From: Dechloromonas aromatica (nom. nud.)
GTDB taxonomy: Bacteria; Pseudomonadota; Gammaproteobacteria; Burkholderiales; Rhodocyclaceae
DNA: 39,603 bases
Direction: 5' to 3'
Assembly: GCA_017848965.1 (NCBI GenBank)
Contig: JAFIHA010000022.1
Coordinates: 1 to 39,603, forward strand
Shown here: one piece after another, positions 33,905 to 39,603 of the stretch
Numbering within the stretch: position 1 is the stretch's first letter
Layout of the letters: every line of letters starts with the position of its first letter
Made by a program: the position numbers and the translations under genes
The notes under the pieces: model-generated
What the model was told of the DNA's origin: nothing
Databases searched by the model: none
The model's input: the letters and a program-made list of their open reading frames with translations, nothing else

Positions 33905-34717
33905 TCAGGCGAAGAGATGGTAACGGCGGTGTCGCGGATGACGATTCTGCTTGGCGAAAGCATAAGACTGCGCGAGCGATGTGCTGCTGCCATCCTTGGC
34001 GATGTTGCTGGCGCGGAGCTGGATCTTTCGTTCCACCCAAGCGTCGTAGTCATTTTCGGCCATGAAGTCGCTGGCCCCATCAAAATAAAGATAGCCTAGA
34101 TAGTGTGCGTGCAGAGCGAGTATCTCTTTTCGGTCAAAGCAGGCATATTCCCAGTCAATGATCCTGCAATCTTCGATAGCCCTGCGCGGAACGAGGATGT
34201 TTCGGCAATTGAGATCGAGATGAAAAATGCCGGCCAAGGATAGTGCCCATATTGCGCTTTCGGCTACCTCGAGCAGGGGGGCGGGTGCTTCCCCGGAACG
34301 CATTGCGTCAAGCAGCGTACGATGTTCGTTGAGTCGTTCAAACGCTACAACTTGAAGTTTGCAGGTGAAGAATGCCGTGTCTTGCAGATAAGCGACGGGG
34401 TGGGCAATCTTTATGCCGTGTCTGGCCGCACGCCGTGCATTGAGAAACTCTGCCCAGCCAAAACGGTGGCCGAATTTGCTGGAGGGGATTTTCCATTTCG
34501 CCCTCAAGCGCTCGATCAGCTTTCGCTCCTTTAGAGCATAAACTTTGAAAACCAGATTGCCTGACGCTGATAGGAAGATGTTGTTTCTGAACGGCATCTC
34601 GCCTTGTGTAAGCAGCGGGGTTACGGCGTGGCTATCCAAGTCGGCGATGAATTGCTCGATGTCTCGGCGCTGCGCAGGTGTTATCTCGGTTGTACAGCAA
34701 TCGGTTTTCAGCGTCAT
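33905..34717 (-). CDS. LPS-kinase-like protein
   Basis: The 270-residue protein has the kinase fold of the WaaP/InaA group. Lys58 lies in LVFKVYALKE, the catalytic loop is GIFHLDLNCRNILV (Asp168, Asn173), and Asp188 is in CRIIDWEYACF. The complete set suggests real activity. It is flanked by the second carbamoyltransferase (22 nt upstream) and the nucleotidyltransferase-like gene (28 nt downstream) on the same strand. Base use looks less GC-rich than in the carbamoyltransferase, so this gene and the next may have joined the unit later. The acceptor is unknown. Confidence 0.78.
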   Translation of the reverse strand: MTLKTDCCTTEITPAQRRDIEQFIADLDSHAVTPLLTQGEMPFRNNIFLSASGNLVFKVYALKERKLIERLRAKWKIPSSKFGHRFGWAEFLNARRAARHGIKIAHPVAYLQDTAFFTCKLQVVAFERLNEHRTLLDAMRSGEAPAPLLEVAESAIWALSLAGIFHLDLNCRNILVPRRAIEDCRIIDWEYACFDRKEILALHAHYLGYLYFDGASDFMAENDYDAWVERKIQLRASNIAKDGSSTSLAQSYAFAKQNRHPRHRRYHLFA

Positions 34718-34739
34718 GGCGAACCCTGCTTCCTGTGCG

Positions 34740-36482
34740 CTACTGTTTCGCCACCAGCACGTCCTGCATGATCAGGTATTGCAGGTCCGATCCGTAGAAC
34801 ATGTTCAGCGCGTCGGTCGGCGAGCAGATCATCGGTTCGCCGCGCCGGTTGAGCGAGGTGTTGAGCACGACGCCGTTGCCGGTCAGCTTTTCCATCGCCT
34901 TCATCAGGTCGTAGTAGCGCGGGTTGTGCTCGCGCTTCAAGACCTGAGCGCGCGAGGTGCCGTCTTCGTGGACGACTTCCGGCACGCGGCTCTTCCATTC
35001 GTCGGCGACTTCGAAGGTGAAGGTCATGAACGGTGCCGGGTGGTCACTGCCCAGCATCTGCGGGCCGACCGTGTCGAGCATGCTCGGGCAGAAGGGGCGC
35101 CATCGTTCGCGGAACTTGATCTGTTCGTTGATCCGGTCGGCGACGCCGGGCGCGCTCGGGCAGCCGAGGATGGAGCGACCGCCGAGGGCGCGCGGGCCGA
35201 ATTCCATGCGCCCCTGGAACCAGGCGACCGGGTTGCCGTCGGCGAGAATCTGCGCGATGCGCTCGGGCACGGCGGTGTCGCCGTCGGCGATGACTTCGAA
35301 TTGCGGCTTGGCCGGGTGGCGGGCACAGGCGGCGATGACGTCCTCGTTGCTGTATTGCGGGCCGAGGTAGACGTGCTCCATCTTCTCGACCAGCACGCCG
35401 CGCTCGACCGAGACGTAGGCGGCGGCGCCGATGGCGGTACCGGCATCGCCGGAAGCCGGCTGGACGAAGAGTTCCTTGAGTTCCGGGCGGGCGATGATCT
35501 TCTGGTTGAGCTTGACGTTGAGCGCGCCGCCGCCGGCGAAGACCAGCTTGCCGGTTTCCTTGAGGATGTCGCCGAGGTAGTAGTCCATCATCTGCAGCGC
35601 CAGGTCCTCGAACAGCTTCTGCATGCTCGCCGCGTAATGGATGTAGGGGTCGTCGGCGATGTCGCCGTGGCGCATCGGGCCCAGCCATTCGATCAGCTTG
35701 GGCGAGAAGTAGTAGCCCTTGCCTTTTTCCTTGTAGCGGCGGAAGCCGATCACGTTGGCGTAGTCGGTGTTGATGATCAGCTCGCCGTTCTCGAACTTGG
35801 CCAGGCGCGAGAAATCGTACTTGCTCGGGTCGCCGTAGGGCGCCATGCCCATCACCTTGTATTCGCCGTCGAGCATCTCGAAGCCGAGGTATTCGGTGAT
35901 CGCGCCGTACAGGCCACCGAGCGAGTCGGGGTCGTAGAACTCCTTGATCTTGCGGATCTTGCCGTTCTCGCCGACGCCGAAAAAGGTGGTGGCGTATTCG
36001 CCCTTGCCGTCGATGCCGAGGATCGCCGTTTTTTCGGTGAAGCCGGAGCAGTGGTAGGCGGAGGAGGCGTGCGTCAGGTGGTGTTCGACCGGGATGATTT
36101 CGGTCTTCGCGAGGTCGAAGCCGAGCTGCGCCAGGCACCATTCGATGCGCTTCTTGTAGCGCTTGAAGCGGCGGTTGCCGGTGAGCAGCGCGTCGAGCGC
36201 GCGGTCGGGGGCGTACCAGTAGCGTTTGGCGTAATGCCAGCGCGCCTTGTCGGCGAGGCTGATCGGCGCGAAGGGAATGGCGACCGCCGTCACGTCCTTC
36301 GGTTTGATGCCGGCGAAATCCAGGCAGAAGCGGGCGGCTTCGTAGGGCATGCGGTTCTTGGCATGCTTGTCGCGGACAAAGCGTTCTTCTTCGGCGGCTG
36401 CGACGAGCTTGCCGTCGATGTAGAGGGCGGCGGAAGGATCGTGGGTGAGGGCGCCGGAAAGGCCGAGGATGGTCAGTGCCAA
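34740..36482 (-). CDS. O-carbamoyltransferase (NodU/CmcH family), copy 2
   Basis: The 580-residue protein is a second, clearly different carbamoyltransferase. It opens LGLSGALTHDPSAALYIDGK and has metal-site VEHHLTHASSAYH and ILGIDGKGEYATT. The C-terminal domain shows WFQGRMEFGPRALGGRSILG and LNTSLNRRGEPMICSPTDAL. I propose TTG 36482 as start (AAGAAGAGA upstream), giving M-A-L-T-I-L-G-L-S-G as in relatives; TTG 36518 would add twelve residues. No SxtJ or SxtK partner is beside it, unlike copy 1. A sugar hydroxyl on LPS or a secreted glycan is the likely acceptor. Confidence 0.88.
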   Translation of the reverse strand: MALTILGLSGALTHDPSAALYIDGKLVAAAEEERFVRDKHAKNRMPYEAARFCLDFAGIKPKDVTAVAIPFAPISLADKARWHYAKRYWYAPDRALDALLTGNRRFKRYKKRIEWCLAQLGFDLAKTEIIPVEHHLTHASSAYHCSGFTEKTAILGIDGKGEYATTFFGVGENGKIRKIKEFYDPDSLGGLYGAITEYLGFEMLDGEYKVMGMAPYGDPSKYDFSRLAKFENGELIINTDYANVIGFRRYKEKGKGYYFSPKLIEWLGPMRHGDIADDPYIHYAASMQKLFEDLALQMMDYYLGDILKETGKLVFAGGGALNVKLNQKIIARPELKELFVQPASGDAGTAIGAAAYVSVERGVLVEKMEHVYLGPQYSNEDVIAACARHPAKPQFEVIADGDTAVPERIAQILADGNPVAWFQGRMEFGPRALGGRSILGCPSAPGVADRINEQIKFRERWRPFCPSMLDTVGPQMLGSDHPAPFMTFTFEVADEWKSRVPEVVHEDGTSRAQVLKREHNPRYYDLMKAMEKLTGNGVVLNTSLNRRGEPMICSPTDALNMFYGSDLQYLIMQDVLVAKQ

Positions 36483-36562
36483 AGTGGGTGTCTCTTCTTG
36501 AAATACCTGCCGGAACAAGGGGCTGCCGGCGGAAAGCTCGCAGTATACCCGGTCGCCACGGC

Positions 36563-37225
36563 TTAGGTGCCGAGCGCCGCGCCGTGCGAGGCGAGCAGCG
36601 CGGCCCAGTCGTCGGCGTCCCAGAGTTTCTGATGGCGGCGCAACTGATCGAGATCGTGCCGGGCGGCGCGCCAGGCGAGGTAGGGGCGGCGCAACTTTTC
36701 GAGGTCGATCAGGGCAATCTCCGGTTTGCCGTCCTGCCAGCGGACCATCACGTGCTTGTCGTAGAGGCAGCTGTGCTGCAGGTGGGCGCGGTGCAAGCGG
36801 CCGATGGTGTGGCCGACGGCGGTCGCCAGTTGGCGCTTCTCGGCGGCGCCAAGTTCGCTGACGTCGGCGATGGCGCGAAAGCCCGCCAGTTCGCGGGTGA
36901 CCAGCAGGCCGAGATGGCCTTCGCCGGTTTTCCGGCTACCGTGGAAAACGGGTTCCGGAACGGTGATGCCGAGCTTCTGCAAGCGCTTGATGTTGGCGTA
37001 TTCGCGGCTCGTGGTCGGGATGCCGAAAGGGTGCAGCAGGCTGCGGCAGAGGTGGTTGCTCTGCTTCTTGATGAAGTAAAGCGTGTCGCCGTAGCGGCAG
37101 GTAACCATGCCGCTCCAGCCGGCGCGGCGGACGTTGGGTTCCTCGAACCAGTCGCCGGGGGCGTTCCACCAGCCATCGAAATGGTTGGGAGGCGTGCTGC
37201 CGGCTGAGGGGCGGGTATCGGGCAT
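36563..37225 (-). CDS. InaA-family lipopolysaccharide kinase
   Basis: The 220-residue protein opens with DGWWNAPGDWFEEPNVRRAG, then WSGMVTCRYGDTLYFIKKQS, the recognisable start of InaA proteins (invariant Lys53/54). The catalytic loop is the family's variant LQHSCLYDKHVMVRW (Asp156, with His158 where Asn is usual), followed by ALIDLEKLRR (Asp174). ATG 37225 fits the conserved length. InaA-type proteins are linked to acid or stress induction and LPS sugar phosphorylation. It lies 17 nt after the acyltransferase gene and 80 nt before the second carbamoyltransferase. Confidence 0.87.
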   Translation of the reverse strand: MPDTRPSAGSTPPNHFDGWWNAPGDWFEEPNVRRAGWSGMVTCRYGDTLYFIKKQSNHLCRSLLHPFGIPTTSREYANIKRLQKLGITVPEPVFHGSRKTGEGHLGLLVTRELAGFRAIADVSELGAAEKRQLATAVGHTIGRLHRAHLQHSCLYDKHVMVRWQDGKPEIALIDLEKLRRPYLAWRAARHDLDQLRRHQKLWDADDWAALLASHGAALGT

Positions 37226-37242
37226 GGCTTGTCCTGGGCGGG

Positions 37243-38130
37243 TCAATAGGGGCGGGCTTCGCCTTCCGGGCGAGTCTTGAAGCGGCGATGCACCCAATAG
37301 TACTGGCTGGGCATGGTGCGCACGGCGCTTTCGATCCAGGCGTTCATGCGCGCGGCGTCGGCCACCGGATCGGCGCCGGGGAAGTCGGGCCAGGCGTCGC
37401 CGATGGTCGTTTCGTAGCCGGCGCTGCCCGGCAGGATGCGGGTGACGCAGGGCAGGACGACGGCGCCGGCCGCTTTCGCCAGGCGCGGCAGGCCGGTGAT
37501 GGTGGCGGTCGAGATGCCGAAGAAGGGAACAAAAACCGCGTCGCGCCGGCGTGGGTTGAGGTCGGGCAGATAGTAGAACGGCCGGCCGGCCTTCATCGCC
37601 TTGACCGTTGCCCGCACGCCGTCTTCGCGCGAGAGCAGCAGCTGGTTGCCGAAACGGCTGCGGCCGGCGAGCAGGACCTGGTTGAACACCGGGTTGGTCT
37701 GCGTCGAGTAGATGCTGACGATGTCGAAACGCATGGTGATCGCCACCCCTCCGGCGTCGAGGCCGAGGAAATGCGGGGCGAGCAGGATCACCGGGCGGCC
37801 GGCGGCGAGTTCGGCGTGGATTTTCTCCTCGCCGCGGACGCGGACCAGGCGTTCGATACGGGCGCGGCTACCCCACCAGAGGATGCCGCGCTCGAGCATG
37901 CTGCGGCCGAGCAGGGCAAAGTGTTCGCGCACGACTTGGCGCCGCTCGGCGGCCGCCAGCTCTGGGAAGCAGAGGTCGATGTTGATATCGGCGACCCGCC
38001 GCCGGCGGCGGCCGAAGCGGTAGAGCACGCCACCCAGTGCGCGTCCGAGCGGGGCGAGCAGGGGCAGGGGCAGCAGGTGCAGCAGCCAGAGCAGTGCGAC
38101 GGCGAGCAGGCTGGGCAGTCGGGTCAGCAT
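37243..38130 (-). CDS. Lipid A late acyltransferase, LpxL/HtrB family
   Basis: The 295-residue inner-membrane enzyme has an N-terminal helix (LLAVALLWLLHLLPLPLLAP) and the family's HX4D catalytic motif, His120-Asp125 in LAPHFLGLD. NQLLLSREDGVRATVKAMKA and FFGISTATITGLPRLAKAAG follow. These enzymes add a secondary acyl chain to Kdo2-lipid A. Whether this one acts as LpxL or LpxM, or which chain length it uses, is not readable from sequence. It is the first protein gene after rpoD and the CAT tRNA on this strand and leads the kinase/carbamoyltransferase run. Confidence 0.92.
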   Translation of the reverse strand: MLTRLPSLLAVALLWLLHLLPLPLLAPLGRALGGVLYRFGRRRRRVADINIDLCFPELAAAERRQVVREHFALLGRSMLERGILWWGSRARIERLVRVRGEEKIHAELAAGRPVILLAPHFLGLDAGGVAITMRFDIVSIYSTQTNPVFNQVLLAGRSRFGNQLLLSREDGVRATVKAMKAGRPFYYLPDLNPRRRDAVFVPFFGISTATITGLPRLAKAAGAVVLPCVTRILPGSAGYETTIGDAWPDFPGADPVADAARMNAWIESAVRTMPSQYYWVHRRFKTRPEGEARPY

Positions 38131-38160
38131 GGCGGAAGCGGTGGCCGAAGTTCGGAAAGT

Positions 38161-38182
38161 CCTCCCGGCGGTTGCCGGGAGG
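38161..38182 (-). terminator. GC-rich hairpin after the CAT tRNA (possible terminator or processing site)
   Basis: CCTCCCGGC (38161-38169) pairs perfectly with GCCGGGAGG (38174-38182) around a 4-nt loop, just downstream of the minus-strand tRNA. The following sequence on that strand is ACTTTCC, a poor T tract, so termination may be partial and lpxL-type transcription may read through. Confidence 0.5.
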
Positions 38183-38188
38183 GGGATT

Positions 38189-38265
38189 TGGTGGGACCGC
38201 AGGGGCTCGAACCCTGGACCAAAGGATTATGAGTCCTCTGCTCTAACCGACTGAGCTACAGTCCC
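38189..38265 (-). tRNA. tRNA with CAT anticodon (Ile2 or elongator Met)
   Basis: On the minus strand the acceptor GGGACTG pairs with CGGTCCC. The D arm is GCTC/GAGC, the anticodon loop is CTCATAA (CAT complement at 38229-38231), the T arm is CAGGG/CCCTG with TTCGAAC, and CCA is encoded. An initiator is excluded because the first pair is matched. Choice between tRNA-Ile2 (lysidine-modified) and elongator Met is not certain; the body resembles Ile2 more. It starts 7 nt after the rpoD stop. Confidence 0.9.
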
Positions 38266-38272
38266 GTGAAAC

Positions 38273-39603
38273 TTAGTTGCCGGTCGGGTCGAGGAAGCTG
38301 CGCAGCTTGTCGGAACGGCTCGGGTGGCGCAGCTTGCGCAGCGCCTTGGCTTCGATCTGACGGATGCGCTCGCGGGTGACGTCGAACTGCTTGCCGACTT
38401 CTTCCAGCGTGTGGTCGGTGTTCATCTCGATACCGAAGCGCATGCGCAGGACCTTGGCTTCGCGCGTCGTCAGGCTGTCGAGGATGTCCTTGGTGACACC
38501 GCGCAGGCTGGAGAACATCGCCGCGTCGGCCGGGGCCAGCGTCGTTTGATCCTCGATGAAGTCGCCCAGATGCGAGTCGTCGTCGTCGCCGATCGTGGTT
38601 TCCATGGAGATCGGCTCCTTGGAGATCTTGAGGATCTTGCGGAGCTTCTCTTCCGGCATTTCCATCTTTTCCGCCAGGGTTGCGGGATCGGGCTCGGAGC
38701 CGGTTTCCTGCAGGATCTGACGGCTGATCCGGTTCATCTTGTTGATCGTTTCGATCATGTGCACCGGAATACGGATGGTCCGCGCCTGGTCGGCGATGGA
38801 ACGGGTAATGGCCTGACGAATCCACCAGGTAGCGTAGGTGGAGAACTTGTAGCCACGACGGTATTCGAACTTGTCCACCGCCTTCATCAGACCGATGTTG
38901 CCTTCCTGGATCAGGTCGAGGAATTGCAGACCACGGTTGGTGTACTTCTTGGCGATGGAGATTACCAGGCGCAGGTTGGCCTCGGTCATTTCGCGCTTGG
39001 CACGACGGGCCTTGGCTTCGCCGGTGGACATGCGCTTGTTGATTTCCTTCAGTTCCTTGAGCGGAATGCCAAGGCGGGCCTGCAGGTCGATCAGCTTCTG
39101 CTGCTCTTCCTTGATGGCCGGGGCAGTACGCGTCAGCACGGCGGTGAAGCCCTTGCTGATGGCGATCTCGCCGTCCACCCAGTCCAGATCGGTTTCGTGG
39201 CCGGGGAAGGACTTGATGAAGTGCGGGCGCGGCATGCCGACCTTGTTCACGCACAGGTTGAGAATCTTGCGTTCGCGTTCGCGCACGGATTCGACCATGC
39301 CACGGACCGTGTCGCACAGGCGCTCGATGACCCGCGAGGTGAAGCGGATGTTCATCATTTCGCCGGAAATCTGCTCCTGCAGCTTGAGGTAGGTCTTGTC
39401 CTGCGAGCCCTTCTTCACCAGCGCGTTGTGCATCTTGGTGTAGTAGCCCTTGATGACTTCGAAGCGCTCCAGCGCGTCGGTCTTGAGCTGCAGCAAGGAG
39501 GCGGAAGCGGCACCGCCGCCATCGCCATCACCGTCCTCATCTTCCTCTTCGCCATCCGCTTCGAGGTCGTCCTCTTCGGCGGGAGCGGCAGCGGGCGCAG
39601 CCG
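38273..39603 (-). CDS. rpoD: Primary sigma factor RpoD, C-terminal two-thirds (runs off window)
   Basis: The reading frame continues past the right edge through an acidic and alanine-rich stretch ([20 protein letters not shown]), so the N-terminus is missing. Region 2 is complete, with [20 protein letters not shown] and [20 protein letters not shown] (-10 recognition and melting). Region 3 starts [20 protein letters not shown]. Region 4.2 reads [20 protein letters not shown] (-35 recognition). The non-conserved region has the usual [11 protein letters not shown]. This is the housekeeping sigma-70, needed for most transcription. The stop is TAA at 38273-38275. The short gap to the tRNA suggests a joint transcript. 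Confidence 0.97.
   Translation of the reverse strand, partial: AAPAAAPAEEDDLEADGEEEDEDGDGDGGGAASASLLQLKTDALERFEVIKGYYTKMHNALVKKGSQDKTYLKLQEQISGEMMNIRFTSRVIERLCDTVRGMVESVRERERKILNLCVNKVGMPRPHFIKSFPGHETDLDWVDGEIAISKGFTAVLTRTAPAIKEEQQKLIDLQARLGIPLKELKEINKRMSTGEAKARRAKREMTEANLRLVISIAKKYTNRGLQFLDLIQEGNIGLMKAVDKFEYRRGYKFSTYATWWIRQAITRSIADQARTIRIPVHMIETINKMNRISRQILQETGSEPDPATLAEKMEMPEEKLRKILKISKEPISMETTIGDDDDSHLGDFIEDQTTLAPADAAMFSSLRGVTKDILDSLTTREAKVLRMRFGIEMNTDHTLEEVGKQFDVTRERIRQIEAKALRKLRHPSRSDKLRSFLDPTGN

Noticed and set aside
34545..36566. Plus-strand 673-residue open frame opposite the second carbamoyltransferase.
   Set aside because: The opposite strand has a full carbamoyltransferase with all family motifs; this frame is a GC-driven shadow with no recognisable domain.

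Overview
The window reads as a chromosomal segment of a high-GC betaproteobacterium, most likely of the Rhodocyclales. This rests on gene content (murJ, msbA, waaG/waaP, a primary sigma factor, and the LapD/LapG, Lol-like and CYTH-CHAD set) and on general protein character, not on a database match. Most of the window concerns the cell envelope: lipopolysaccharide (LPS) core building and decoration, lipid flipping, and surface-adhesin control.

Layout. Positions 1-133: the 3' end of an IS30-family transposase. Positions 272-10494 (all minus): a tight run transcribed murJ, YbhB-like, lapG, lapD, LolD-like ATPase, FtsX-like permease, LolA-like protein, beta-barrel protein, CYTH-CHAD protein. Positions 10510-10687: a tRNA-Thr(CGT) with its promoter and terminator. 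Positions 10790-15006: an apparently foreign, lower-GC patch holding an IS5/IS427-type transposase remnant and a lasso-peptide-like gene set. That set is a PqqD-like gene broken by a frameshift, a B2-type protease, an ABC exporter and a nucleotidyltransferase-fold protein, with no cyclase in view. Position 15109 onward: a cyclic-nucleotide-binding-domain protein with a FliG-like tail.

Positions 16375-29616 are an LPS core locus: waaG, waaP and a second sugar kinase on plus; a carbamoyltransferase with SxtJ- and SxtK(DUF5989)-like membrane partners on minus; then, divergently, an SGNH protein, a GT2 glycosyltransferase and a protein with two kinase-like domains in tandem; msbA on minus; and two more kinase-like proteins, the last fused to a putative glycosidase-like barrel. 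Positions 29648-32630 carry an O-acyltransferase and another GT2. Positions 32698-38130 (minus) carry a second decoration set: LpxL-type acyltransferase, InaA-type kinase, a second carbamoyltransferase, another kinase, and a nucleotidyltransferase-like protein of unknown role. A tRNA with CAT anticodon and the 3' part of rpoD close the window.

The outstanding theme is the number of WaaP/InaA/Kdo-kinase-fold proteins: seven genes with eight kinase-like domains, next to two different carbamoyltransferases. Together they suggest an LPS core that is heavily phosphorylated and carbamoylated. The gene content recalls the Pseudomonas aeruginosa LPS outer-core locus between msbA and waaG, as I remember it. 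The least described items are the tandem-kinase protein, the barrel-kinase fusion, the nucleotidyltransferase/NDK-like protein, and the orphan PqqD-B2-exporter cluster with its possible small peptide.
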